Source of the DNA: Rotaria sordida
Lineage: Eukaryota; Rotifera; Eurotatoria; Philodinida; Philodinidae
DNA: 64,000 nt
NCBI GenBank assembly: GCA_905250125.1
Contig: CAJNOL010000166.1
Location: 1 to 64,000, forward strand
Direction: 5' to 3'
Shown: positions 51,133 through 63,006 of the stretch, piece after piece
Layout of the letters: each line of letters starts with the position of its first letter
How positions within the stretch are numbered: the first letter of the stretch is position 1
Program-made: the position numbers and the translations under genes
Notes under the pieces: generated by a model
Told to the model about the DNA's origin: nothing
Seen by the model: only the letters and a program-made list of their open reading frames with translations
Databases searched by the model: none

Positions 51133-52371
51133 TTAAAAATATGTATCAAGAATATCAATAACTGTATAATTATTACTAATAAGTAAAATTTTTCTCCATT
51201 TATCAATTGTTAAACATGGATGTGATATATCAAATACAATTATATCACCAACAATAAGATTATGATCAGATGGACAAGTCATAAATGCATGTTGATCCAT
51301 CATTTTTGTTATCTGATATTTATCATGTTTGATTTCAATAGGTTTAGACCATCCGGATCGATAATGAAGAACAGGTATAGGATAATACTTATCGAATGCT
51401 GCATCACGATTACCAAAACCAATAATTGCTTGATTTGTTTCAGGTATTGATTGAACATAAGCCCAAATTTGAAGTGCAGGTCGAAGTGCATCATTCTTAC
51501 TAATATCTCGAACTATTGAACTCCGTTCAAGTATACATGTTTGTGCACGATGATAAATACCTCTATCAAGTGTTAAATAGCATCCAGATCGTAGAATAAT
51601 ATCAATTGTAGGATCAACTTTAGAAAATTCTTCCGCAACAATATCATACCAAACTGAACCACCACCTGTTAATATGGGTGGTGAACGAGCTAATTGATTT
51701 GAATTTATTAAACGTTGTAAACAAGCAACTGCATGTTGTAACATAAGTCGAATAGATTTTTCTTCATTTAATATACCTTCAAATAATTCAACACCAACAA
51801 GGGCTAAAGAATTTTGATATTGTGCAAGACTATTTAAAATAATTCTTTCATCTTCATCAGTTCGTATTCCTGTTCGACCATTATGAACACCAATTTCTAG
51901 AAGAACTTGTAATCGTTTTTGTTTTTCATTAGTAAAAAAATTTCCAAGTTGTTCAATATTTGTTGATGAATCAATTAAACAATAAAAATCAAAATTAGGA
52001 TCATTATCAAGTAATTGTTTAATTATAGTCATATTTGTTTTACCAATTAATTGATTTGCCATTATTATACGTCGTATACCAGCTGAATAAGCTAATTGAA
52101 CTTGTTGTACAGTAGCTAATGTTATTGCCCAAGCACCATAATGAAGTTGTCGATGAAAAAGTTTTGGACACATTGTTGTTTTACCATGTGGTGCTAATTT
52201 AACATTATGTTTTTCGATAAAATTTTGCATCCAACGAAGATTATGTTCAACATTTTCAAATGAAAGACTTGCCGCTGGTAAACTAATATCTTCTCGTAAT
52301 AAATTCCATTCATGATAATTATCACCTATACCTAATCCTTTATTGTAAGGTACGAATGATTGTGCTTGCAT
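51133..52371 (-). CDS. D-threonine aldolase / D-serine dehydratase-like PLP enzyme
   Basis: This is a single uninterrupted frame of 412 residues. It belongs to the fold-III PLP family that includes D-threonine aldolase, D-serine dehydratase (DSD1) and bacterial amino-acid deaminase. The PLP lysine is probably K64 in APHGKTTMCP, the family's PHxKT motif. The barrel continues with YGAWAITLATVQQVQLAYSA, EIGVHNGRTGIR and LTGGGSVWYD. The C-terminal metal site is represented by SHPCLTIDKW, with the His-x-Cys pair seen in D-serine dehydratase. Members cleave or deaminate D-3-hydroxy amino acids; substrate here is unknown. It has no introns, unlike most neighbours, and faces another intronless gene, which raises the possibility of bacterial origin. 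Confidence 0.85.
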   Translation of the reverse strand: MQAQSFVPYNKGLGIGDNYHEWNLLREDISLPAASLSFENVEHNLRWMQNFIEKHNVKLAPHGKTTMCPKLFHRQLHYGAWAITLATVQQVQLAYSAGIRRIIMANQLIGKTNMTIIKQLLDNDPNFDFYCLIDSSTNIEQLGNFFTNEKQKRLQVLLEIGVHNGRTGIRTDEDERIILNSLAQYQNSLALVGVELFEGILNEEKSIRLMLQHAVACLQRLINSNQLARSPPILTGGGSVWYDIVAEEFSKVDPTIDIILRSGCYLTLDRGIYHRAQTCILERSSIVRDISKNDALRPALQIWAYVQSIPETNQAIIGFGNRDAAFDKYYPIPVLHYRSGWSKPIEIKHDKYQITKMMDQHAFMTCPSDHNLIVGDIIVFDISHPCLTIDKWRKILLISNNYTVIDILDTYF

Positions 52372-52860
52372 TGATGAATGTAAATATTAAATTTTAAAGA
52401 GGATACAAATGTTTTGTTTTGTTTTCTTTTTTGTTTTATTTAAGGCTGAGGTCAATGTTATCTATTTGTAGATAGGGTGAACAATGCAAATAATAATTAT
52501 TGAATTTTTCTTTTGTTATCTTATCAAATATCAAAACAGATTTTTTTAATTTTAAGTATCTATGTGTATGTTTGAAAACTTTTGGACATTCTTTAATATA
52601 ATCATAAATATAAATATGATATATATTTGAGCATTTTTCGTATTTGCTAAATATTGTTACAAAATTTTTTAAACCCTTTGTTGTGCCGCCTCTAGTGTCA
52701 TCATTTACCCTCGATAAAGCATATATTTTTTTTTGTCTTTTTCGTTTTTCGTTCTTCATTTTTTTGTTACCTATACACAGGATAAAGGTAAGGTTGATAG
52801 TGATAAGAACACGCTTTCGTTACCATACAAAACATTACCAATCAACAAAAAGAAAGTAAA
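52372..52860. promoter_or_regulatory. Shared divergent promoter region
   Basis: The 489 bases between the two intronless genes must hold both promoters. No distinct element is recognisable beyond AT-rich runs and an AG-preceded patch (CCTATACACAG) about 70 bases before the deformylase start. Confidence 0.35.
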
Positions 52861-53568
52861 ATGCTAAAATTACATCGTTGTCTTTTTTCTCTACGTTCTA
52901 TTCATCAATTTTATCGATCAAAATCAACAAATGCCTATTCATCGGAATGGATTTTGCCATCATTACAACAAGATCTGGAAAAATTTTCGTCATTAAATCC
53001 ACTACCAATTTCAATCTGTTTAATTGGTGATCCTCATTTACGTCGTAGTAATGAATTAGTTCTCAATCTTAAAGATGATTTTGTTCAAGCTGCAAAACTT
53101 CGACTTCATCTTGCTCTAGCTAATTTTCGTCGTAAAAATGGTTTTGGTCGTGGTATTAGTGCCTGTCAAATAGGTATTAATCTAAGTATGATTGCACTTA
53201 ATCTTGGTTATGGACCATTAACACTAATTAATCCAAAAATAATCTGGTCTTCATCAGATACAATAACAATGTGGGATGATTGCATGAGTATTCCACGTAT
53301 TCTTGTTAAAAAACAACGTGCAAAATCAATATCAATTGAATATACAGATGATAATGGTAATGAACAAAAATGGAATGAACTTGATGTATCAGTCAGTGAA
53401 TTATTACAACATGAAATGGATCATCTTAATGGTATACTTAATATTGATAAACCATTTAAAGATGATAATGCCAATGGAAAAGAAAGTATCATTAGTATGG
53501 ATCAATATGAAAAAGATAAAAATTATTTTGATCAACAAGTTGATTATACAATCGTGCCAACTGTTTGA
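52861..53568 (+). CDS. Peptide deformylase, variant motif 2
   Basis: A single exon of 235 residues. All three deformylase motifs are present in order: motif 1 GRGISACQIG (residues 97-106; usual GxGLAAxQ), motif 2 DDCMS (139-143; usual EGCLS) with metal-ligand Cys141, and motif 3 QHEMDHLNG (183-191) with ligands His184 and His188 and catalytic Glu185. Deformylase removes the N-formyl group from nascent bacterial, plastid or mitochondrial proteins. The first ~25 residues are basic and hydroxylated with no acidic residue (LHRCLFSLRSIHQFYRSK), a plausible mitochondrial presequence. The altered motif 2 marks a divergent subfamily. Intronless, head-to-head with the aldolase-like gene. Confidence 0.88.
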   Translation: MLKLHRCLFSLRSIHQFYRSKSTNAYSSEWILPSLQQDLEKFSSLNPLPISICLIGDPHLRRSNELVLNLKDDFVQAAKLRLHLALANFRRKNGFGRGISACQIGINLSMIALNLGYGPLTLINPKIIWSSSDTITMWDDCMSIPRILVKKQRAKSISIEYTDDNGNEQKWNELDVSVSELLQHEMDHLNGILNIDKPFKDDNANGKESIISMDQYEKDKNYFDQQVDYTIVPTV

Positions 53569-54329
53569 TATTAATAGTTTATTTAGAAAAGAAAACGACA
53601 AGGAGAAAATATTTGATGTGGTTTTTTTTCATGGTCTAATTTTAACTAATCTACAGAATACTCATTTTAGATGGTAATAAACGATGACATATAGTTTTTT
53701 TCTGCTAGTTTAAATTTAACTGATAGTTATCATTCAAATAAAAATGCATACTGTACAAAAAAATTTTTAACTTTAAAACATTTTTTAAATTGTGTATTAC
53801 ATGAATATCTATAAGACAGCTATGATTCAATGGTTGACTTTAGTTTAAAGAAGAAATTGTTCAATAAATATTACTGCTTATTGTCTATTATTTGAATCAT
53901 CTCAACGAAGATAAAATCGAATTGGACTCTTAACTACCGGTGCCGGTTCTATCTCTACATCTCAAGTCCTTCGATAATAATATAAAAATCACAAGTGAAC
54001 TTGTTTGGGCATATTCAGAACACTGAAATATATATAAATGAGAAAAGATTTAAATTATAGTATACTGTTATTAGATTATTTAAAGAAAATGGCGCACTTA
54101 TCCAATACTGCTTATGAATATTTGCAGATTTGTTATATTTCGGCATTATACTTCACGCCCTCTATTTCTTGTACATTCCCATTCTGTATTTGACGCACCA
54201 GTAGTAGAATAAAGAAGAGTAAAATTTTTTGTAATGTTTGCTTTGTTTCTTTATGTTTTTTTAATTTTGAACATATTATTCTTGAAATATACATTTCTCT
54301 AGATTAAAATAAATTGATAATAATCATTC
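53569..54329. other. Intergenic region before SKI8
   Basis: This 0.76 kb stretch is AT-rich without recognisable genes or repeats. TTTCTCTAG at 54302 precedes the next start by 28 bases. Confidence 0.4.
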
Positions 54330-55761
54330 ATGCCAGAAGTGGTACGAAAAGAATTGTTTATTTATTTAAAAAAAAAATATTCTCTTATTTATTTTCTCTA
54401 GACTGCAAAATGCTTATGTCGTCAAGACAATGGTATACAAAAAATTCTTTTTCTTCTAATAAATAAAATAAAAAATATTTACAATTTTTTTTACTTTTTC
54501 TTTTTAGCTCATGAAGATGGTATTTGGGCAGGTGCTTGGACAAAAAGTTTAAAAGATGGTTCTGAACATATAATTAGTGGTTCAATTGATGATAAAGTTA
54601 AAATTTGGTCATGGTATAAAGAAAAACTTGAATTAAAATATACATGTACAGGTCATCGTCTTGGTATTGTTTCAGTTGATGTTAATCCTCAAGGAACAGG
54701 TTAGTCAAATAAAAAAAAATCACTCTCTTTTGTATTTCTACTGGATTTCTTTTTCTATACAAATTCATATAGTCGTAGCAACATGTGCACTTGATGCACA
54801 AATTAAATTATGGGATATTGAAAGTGGTAAACTTATTCGCGATATTGATGCAACTCCAGGTAAAACATAAAATTAGTTAATAAATTTTGTTTTTACTATT
54901 GATATTATTTTAGTAAATGCTTGGAGTTTAGCATTTTCACCTGATGGACAATATATTGCTACGGGAAGTTTTGGTGGTAAAGTTGATTTATATAATTCTG
55001 AAAGTGGTCAAAAAGAAATGACATTAGATACACAGACAAAATTTGTATTAAGTGCTATTTATGTAAAGAACATTGTTTTGTCTTTTTTTTTTTACAAAAA
55101 CAATCATTAAATACAATTTTATTATTTTCATTTTTAGAGTCCTGATGGAAAATTACTTGCATGTGGTTCACAAAATGGTTTCGTAAATATTTTTGATGTA
55201 GCAACTGGGAAATTATTACATACAGTTGAAGGTATACATTTATTATTTAAATTTTTATCTACAATTATAATTTCAAAAAACTAGGTCATGCTATGCCTAT
55301 TCGTGCATTATGTTTTTCACCGGATTCTCAAGTATTAGCTTCGGCATCTGATGATTGTCATATTCGACTTCATGATATGTAAATTTATTTGTTTTTTTTA
55401 AAGCCTTTTTTAATAACTCATTTATTTTTATTAGACACACTGCTCAACCAACAACTGTAAGTACATTATCTGGTCATAGTTCATGGGTGCTTAGTGTAGC
55501 ATTCAGTTCAGATAATCAACATTTAATATCATCGTATGTATTGATTTTTTTAAATGATGAAAAATATCGAATTAGATGATTTTTATTTATAGTTCATCGG
55601 ATAAATCAGTTAAAATTTGGGATACAAAAGCAAAACGGTGTGTTTATACATCTGCTGAACATTCCGATCAAGTATGGTGTGTTAGATTTAATTATTCGGG
55701 TACACAATTTGTATCAATGTCACAAGACAAAAGTATTATAGTACATTCATTCAATCATTAA
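54330..55761 (+). CDS. SKIC8: SKI8 homolog, WD-repeat protein WDR61/SKIC8
   Basis: Nine exons: 54330-54341, 54402-54432, 54508-54699, 54773-54859, 54914-55062, 55138-55231, 55285-55378, 55435-55533 and 55593-55761. They give 308 residues with closed phases; human WDR61 has 305. Seven WD40 blades are visible, with [77 protein letters not shown] and [18 protein letters not shown], each matching the human blade order. The protein is a scaffold in the cytoplasmic Ski complex (3'-5' mRNA decay) and in the nuclear PAF1 complex. The first exon is only 12 nt (MPEV). Confidence 0.95.
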
Positions 55762-58090
55762 TTGAAAATTTTTTTGAACATTGTTTGTTTGTTTTTTTTT
55801 TGTATAAGTTTATCCTAGGGGAATGATCTTCTATTAATAAAGAACGGAGAAGAGAGAAGATCTTTTGCAAAATAATCGTCTTTGATTTATGAAAGAATAT
55901 TTAGAAAGATTAAAAGGCTTTAGACTGAGATAATGTTTATTTGTATGACTGTAGCGAGCAACAAAAAAATCTGAGATGCTTTTCAATTGTCAAGCTATCG
56001 ATCAGAAGATACCAACGTTTTAGTCTCATCATTATTGTTATTATCAAAATAAAGTAATACTAATATTATTTGTTTTTTTTGTCTTTGATTTTTCAAATTT
56101 TCTTCTGTAAATTAAGCTTCAATGTATTGCAAGTAATAGCTCATATTGTTGCAATCATATTATTTATTCTTCAATATTTCTCAATTTTACTTATTACTCG
56201 ATAATGTTTCCTACTATATTCTTTTATCGAAGTTTATATATGTGACATAATAGAATATGCTACTTCTTTCTCTATATTTTACTTTCATTTAGTATTTTGA
56301 ATATATCTAGAAGTTCTAACAAGAATGTACAAACTGGTTGAAATAACGTAAGTAAAGTTAGCATCAAATTCGATCATTTCTTGTGCGAACTCGTTTCCTG
56401 ACTTTGATTGAATTTCTAATTAGTTGTATTAAGTGCAGAATTTTATTCTCTATCAAATGGAACCATTTTCAATGGATGTCGTCGATCAAAAAATAGGATT
56501 TAGGCTCGAAATACTAACTTTTCAACCCGATTTTGGCTCTAAACGTTGTCTGAATTCGCTCTATGTTTTATGTTAACTCGCTAATTGATCACATCATGTG
56601 CAGAATTGCGTTCTCTTCCGAATACTGCCATTTTCAATGTAGATCGTAGAGCAAAACATTGAATTTTGAGGATGGATGTGGATGAAGAATAGATCATGTC
56701 TATGCTTCACTCACACCCTGCTGTGCTAAAGATAAATTCTGCATCTGTTTCTGAATAAAAACCTAACCATTGAAGCCGACTCAATCCATAAACGATTTAC
56801 TTTTCGTCTTCAACCCAGTTTCTTCACGAGAGCGAAAATTTTTTCTAGTGTTCTATTAGAAAATAAATATTCTATTTTTCTCAAGACGTTACATCCTTCT
56901 TCTAATTTTGATTGCATCAAGCCAGAACTGTTAATCATATATGACATCTATTAGCTTTTTAGTTCGACTACTATCGTAAATTATTTGTTACTTGTTGAGA
57001 AATTATTTCGTTTTCAATTTTATAAATCAGATCCCTCTTTACAAAAGTTTATCCAATGTATTTTTCATCATAACAAGTCAAACTCTTTACCGTTGATCGT
57101 CGAATATACAAAGTTCAACTTTTTTCCTCTTCAATTCAAACTGGATGAATAGTATAGTTAATCGTTAAAACTAGTGGTAATTTATGAAATAACATCCTCT
57201 TCTTAGTTCTATACAAACCGCACAAATGATGAATCGATTCTTAAATTACTCGGATCAGTATTAAATTTGGTGAATTTTGTATAATTCTTTAATCTCGTGC
57301 TCTTTTATTTATGTAAATTTAATACTCAGAGGCCTATTAATATATCTCTTTTATACTTACCATCATTTTACATAATTCTTCGTCAATATTTATTCCTAAA
57401 TTCTATGAATATTTGAAGAAATGATGATGATAAATAAAAATGATTAACAACTGATAATAAAGGTGAAATGTATGAGAAAATGTATAACGAACAAAGATAT
57501 GTATAAAGACTGATTTATCTTTATGTCACAGCCCTATGTTATTTTTATATACCGAGATCAATCATTTACCATCGTATACGGATCAATTACGACGGAAAAC
57601 AACAACCATTTATAATTGCCGAACAAATATCGTTCAATTTTGTATCTGTCCCTCCCCTCCCTACAAAAGAAGATTACTGATGGGTGTGTGACAGGTTACA
57701 GCTTAATGTTTCGGAAGATTGAATCGAAGCACTGATGACCAGCACTTCTCTCTATGAGTGGTGTCTAGTGGCTAGTTCTTTTCATATGAGTGAAATATGA
57801 CTACGAACAATTTTATTCTATACAAACAGAACATTCGATGATCGGATCCCACTCAGTTTGAAAGAGCGCGTCATCCGATCCTGTTTCTTTCAAAACAGCA
57901 GAATGATTCTGATTAGTTAAGTTACTTGACACGGAGCTGTCATACACCTAATCCTGTGTCTTTTATTATGTCCAAGCGTGTAAAGTTTTTAGAAGGGTCT
58001 TATATTGTGTCCGATATATTTTTATAATTTTCAAATAAAAAAGTTTTTCAGAAAACCAAAGATATTTGAAGGATTTTATATGGTTCATCT
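55762..58090. other. Gene-poor intergenic region
   Basis: About 2.3 kb downstream of SKI8 has no recognisable coding exon. Several AATAAA signals follow the SKI8 stop. The middle (about 56380-56680) has slightly mixed composition that may be an old insertion. Confidence 0.4.
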
Positions 58091-59816
58091 ATGTTATCAT
58101 TAGTCGGCATGATCGTTACATCATTATTTTTGTTTTATGCAAACTTCATCGTTGACCAATGGACTATAGAACTATTAGAGTTAACACTAGTTATTATGGA
58201 TTTTACCAGTATCATTGGTCATATTTTTTATTACCTAACTTCGATGAACATTTGAAAAATTAATATTTAAAAATTAAAAGATGGATTATCAAAGTATAAC
58301 AATGATAATAATAATCATATTTACAATAATATACTTGCCAACAAAACTAAGCATGAAGGCTAATAGTAATTTTGTGATATTCAAATATTTTTTTTTGTAT
58401 CTTGTCAAATTTCTAACTTATTCTTTTCTTTTACATTTGATCTTTTCCATTAATCGATACTGAACTTATTGTTGAAAGTATAAAGTTCATCTATATCATA
58501 ATTTTTCTGTATCCCATTTTTTTGTCTTTATAGATTCATGTCTACGCAATTGTCTACTGGTTCATATATAATCCTAGGTATGATTCATACGTTCATAGGA
58601 TTAATAGCTAGTTTTTCTCTGGAAGTATTTCATGGACGTTTGGAACAACTCGGCCAGGCTATGTTACATTTAGCTTCATTTAAACAGAATCGATCGACAA
58701 TATTAGAACACATTAAATCAAATTGTCCTCAATTGATCATCGAATATCCGAAATTTTATATGTACCCACAGATTGACCTGTGTAGCGGTTATGATTTATC
58801 ACTGAAATTAGTGAGCTTAACGATAGTTTCATAAACATTACATAATATCTATTTACTTTGTATATTATACGGTTCAGCTGTATTATCAGCTATTATAATG
58901 GGAATATTATCGAGTTTCTTATTCAATACTAACTTCCCAAATGATGAACAAACTCTTCATTTCTTAGACCAGTGGCGGGCCGCCACGAGGTAATTGGTGA
59001 CAATTGCCCCACCCAAAAAAATTTTAAATCCAATATTTACTCGTTTATTTATTGACTTCTGTAAGCGAATCAAAATATACACAATTAGTAAAAGTATCTG
59101 TACATCAGCGACACCCGATAGCGAATCATTAATATTCGTTCAGATAAAACACAATTTTATTCTATTAATTATGATGATTTGAAAGCAGAACAACGACTTA
59201 ACAAGAATCAGATGAACGATAAGAAAATGAAATTGTCAGAAGTAACTGAACTCTTTTTGGAAAATAACTTTCACATAGCATTATCGTCCATGAATGAATT
59301 ATTGAAGATTCTTTAGACTATACCGGTTAATTCATGCCAATGTGAACGTAGTTTTGCATGTTTAAAAAGATTAAAAACTTATTTAAGAAACAGTATGGGA
59401 GAAGCAAGGTTATCAGGCATTGCTCTTTTAAATATTGAAAGAAATTTTGAAATTAATTTGGATCAAATAGTAACAGATTTTATCGTAAAAAAAGATATAA
59501 GGAAAACAATTTTTTAACATAAAGTTCTTTTTTAACTAATATATTTTTGTTTATTCATTTGACTTCAACAGAAAAAATAAATATAGAGATTACATTTAAA
59601 AGGCTAGTTTTATTTGCAGCTTGAATGAATGCAGCCATCATAGAGTATTTTCATACAGCTGAAAATAGATTTTTTATTATGCCAAGGAATTAAAGTTTAT
59701 TGCCCCACCTATATTTGGGATGCTGGCCCGCCAATGTCTTAGACGTAATCTTAGTGATAATATTCATGATGAAAAAATTAACATCAAGACTAATAAAGCT
59801 CTTGTATGTCATCTAG
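58091..59816 (+). pseudogene. Degraded membrane-protein-like locus split by hAT
   Basis: Three open segments suggest a hydrophobic protein gene. Segment one, 58091-58255, encodes 54 residues (MLSLVGMIVTSLFLFYANF ... ending SMNI). Segment two, 58538-58834, includes IILGMIHTFIGLIASFSLEV. Segment three runs 58878-58969 and resumes at 59745-59816, and reads in one frame across the transposon (HFLD then VILVIIFMMK) once one target-site copy is removed. Segment three needs a phase-1 donor; a weak GTTATG after 58786 would supply it. No known family. The segments could be one broken gene or chance open frames, except that frame continuity across the insertion favours real coding. Confidence 0.35.
58970..59736 (+). 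mobile_element. Internally deleted hAT transposon with 8-bp target duplication
   Basis: The ends CAGTGGCGGGCC and GGCCCGCCAATG are imperfect inverted repeats. They are flanked by the identical 8-mer TCTTAGAC at 58962-58969 and 59737-59744, the length typical of hAT elements. Inside, 59329-59514 encodes the hAT C-terminal dimerisation motif: SCQCERSFACLKRLKTYLR, then MGEARLSGIALLNIER. A TAG directly before this block and loss of the rest of the transposase show that it is dead. Total length is 767 bases. The perfect duplication suggests a relatively recent insertion of an already defective copy. Confidence 0.9.
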
Positions 59817-60622
59817 TGCTCGTGTTATATTATTGTACCATAATGAGTTGATAGGTATGATAGGATTTTTGCGTTTCAATTTCATGTAATATTTTATTTG
59901 TATATATAGTAAAATAATAAATATTGCTGTTAATCAAATATAGTTGTTATTCATAAAATACTAATACTATTTGCACATGTTTATTGTTTGCTTAAAAATA
60001 AGTATGATAAAATTTATTTAACATTTTTCCTAAAAGAATATGATATGATCATATTAGCATCTGTTGACCAATATGATTATATTTTCAAAATAAACTATGA
60101 TGTAAACATTTTGAAATATCCGCCTTAAGTCTTTTTTTTTGTACCATTTATAGTATTTAATCTATTTTTTCCTCGCTATTGTTATCATTAAGTTTATTTC
60201 TTCTTAACGTTATTATTTTGGATCTTTTTAACAGATATTTTAAAGCGTTGAATTTGTAAAACGAAAATTGTGGTCAATTTCAATCATTATCATTATCTGA
60301 TTGATGGGATTTTTCGTTATATTTCTTTCATGAGATACTCATGTAATCGCATGAGGACGCCATTATCAATGAACATGTCGATATGATCACTTAGTAACGA
60401 ACATAAAAGAACAAATAATTTATGAAATAATTGTTAACATAAGAAAAAGAAAATGAATATTTAAAGGTTTGTGTTTATATCACAATTAATTTACAGCTTC
60501 AGTCGATTTTTAATGGATCTTAACAACCAATGAAATTTAATTGATGAGTCATATTATCTATTTCTTGTAAAGAAACAGATTATACCCTATTTAGTTGTTT
60601 ATACATTAATAGTTAGAAAAAT
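59817..60622. other. Intergenic region before mL37
   Basis: This 0.8 kb AT-rich region has no recognised gene. An acceptor-like AATTTACAG at 60496 lies upstream of the next start. Confidence 0.4.
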
Positions 60623-62765
60623 ATGCCCAAAATAACTGAACTTCGTGGTCTATTTAAACCGTTTACAAAACCATTACATCGACAATGGAAATGTAAATAG
60701 AATCAAATCTATTTATTTTATAAATTTCAAATATAAATTTCTAGGGGTATGGCAAGAAAAAGGCAAATTTAATGAGCCTAAATTAACATTACCTAAAGCA
60801 TTAGAAGATCGTCAAATAAATATTATTGATCCATTGCATGAACCAGATCCAAATGCTTTACCTGATGAATCAACGCCTTGGATAAGTCCGACTCGACATC
60901 CAATGTTCGAATATCTTGTACCACCATTACCACGTGAACAACATCCTCTGTTTCATCACGATAGATCTGTATTTTTATTTGATTCCAAAACAAGATTACA
61001 TGCAGGTTAATATTTGAAAATAGAAACAAACATCAAAAATAAATTATATGTTTTTTCATGATCTTATTTTTATTTTTATTATATAGGTGTTGATCAAGCA
61101 TGTTTATTAACAAAAACAATTCCATTCTATGAATTGCCACAATCAATAAAACAAACACTTGGACAAGTATCATTACCTGATCAAGATGATTTAATTCAAT
61201 CATATATTCGTCAATCAATTGCATATGATGCAACAAAAGAACATTTACCAAGAAAAAAAAGTCCATTAAAACAACGTCGATCATTTCGTATTGAATATGG
61301 TATACCACGTTCAAGACAAATGTCAATAGTACTTGAAAATATGATTTATCTATGTGAATCATTAGGTGGACATTATCCAGATTTATTTAAAAGACATTTA
61401 TATCGTAATATACCATTTTATACAACATATGAACGTTATGGTGAATTAATACATTTACGAAAACAAAATGAATATGTGTTAACTAGTCATATACCATTAT
61501 CACCAATTGTTAAACGTTTAGATAAATTAGAAATAACTTCAGGAAATAATACGAATGAACAAATAACAAGTCATGATCCAAATGGACATTATCTTATACA
61601 AGCAAATGATTATCAATTTTTAGATATGTATCCAATTTATCCAACTATTGATCTTTCATTAGAACAACTTTATCAAGATGGTGATGAACAAGGATGGAAA
61701 CAAAGAAAATCAAATGAATGTAAATAATATTTTTATCATTCAATAGTTCGAATACATTTAGAAAAGGAAAAGAAAGAAAACGAAAACTAAGCTAACATTA
61801 GTAAAATGATTCATCATTTACGTATCATGTCAAAACCTTCACGGTTATTATTTTGTTTTTGATAAGAAAAACGAAAGATATACGTAATTTTCGTTGTAAT
61901 ATAGAGCTAAGTTTTTATTTTTTTCCTTTATTATCTATTGAGATTGCAATTTAAGCTCGGTGCTCGAAAACTACATATTATTCTTTCAATGAATCTGTAC
62001 ATAGTCAAACAACATGTTTGGATATAATCACTAATATGTTCTCTTCGAATTCTTCTTAGATCTCCCAATTAAAAAATGTGTAATCTCTTGATGCTAAAAA
62101 GATAAACATTTAACCGATAAAAATCTTCGACAATATGAATCTTGCAAATGAATTTGTCTTTGTTACAGTTCATAGATCAACAAAACATATATCTGTTCTG
62201 ATACTTCGATCGATTTTCGTTCTTCAATTTTCCTATTCAGATTATCTTGAGGATATTCTTATATTAAAGCTGATATCTCAAAGAATAGACACACACACAC
62301 ATATATATATATATAGATACAATATTTTCTTATTATTTAGATGTTCATACAATATTTCATGTCTCAAATGATGAATTAATTCATGAAGCGACAGCAGATG
62401 AACGTCTTGCACGTATGATTATGTTTACATTTGGTTCTGCTCTAGTTCAAGCACGTCAACTCTATCCAAATGGTATTCTAACTAAACCAGTTACTATTCA
62501 ATCAATATTTTTTCTTGATGAACTTTTTCATTTTATTGTATTTCAATTAAATACATTAAATTATAATGATACAAATGATAAACAATGTAATTATGTATGG
62601 ATTGATAAAGATAATTATTTATATGATAATCGTCCATCAATGGTTATGCATAATCCAGTTTATGGTACAGAACGAAATTTACAACGATATGTTTTAGAAA
62701 AACTAATATATAATCCAAGTGTTTTTCAAAAATTTTTAGCACTGTACTTACAAGGTGTTAAATAA
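60623..62765 (+). CDS. MRPL37: Mitochondrial large ribosomal subunit protein mL37
   Basis: Four exons, 60623-60692, 60745-61005, 61087-61719 and 62341-62765, encode 462 residues with closed phases. Recognition rests on family blocks: TRLHAGVDQACLLTKT in the middle, and a C-terminal MIMFTFGSALVQARQLYPNG followed by FHFIVFQLNT and FQKFLALYLQG. These match human MRPL37 in order and spacing. mL37 is an animal-type supernumerary protein of the mitochondrial 39S subunit, related to mS30. The third intron (61720-62340) is longest and ends in a CA/TA microsatellite near 62290-62315. Confidence 0.93.
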
Positions 62766-63006
62766 AAGAACAGAGTGACCTCATAGAAAGATAATTAGCA
62801 AATTAGAAAATTAGAAAAAAAAATGAAAAACGAAAACTCTTCTTCTATCTCCTTTTTTTTTAATTGTTCTTATCATTTATCTATCTATCTTTTCAGATTT
62901 ATTTTGTTATCTTACTCTCTTTTTTCTCATTTTTTGTTTTAATATCTTTATTTATTCTTTAATTTCTGATGAATCAAAAACATCACAAGACCATCTCTAC
63001 CTAAAT

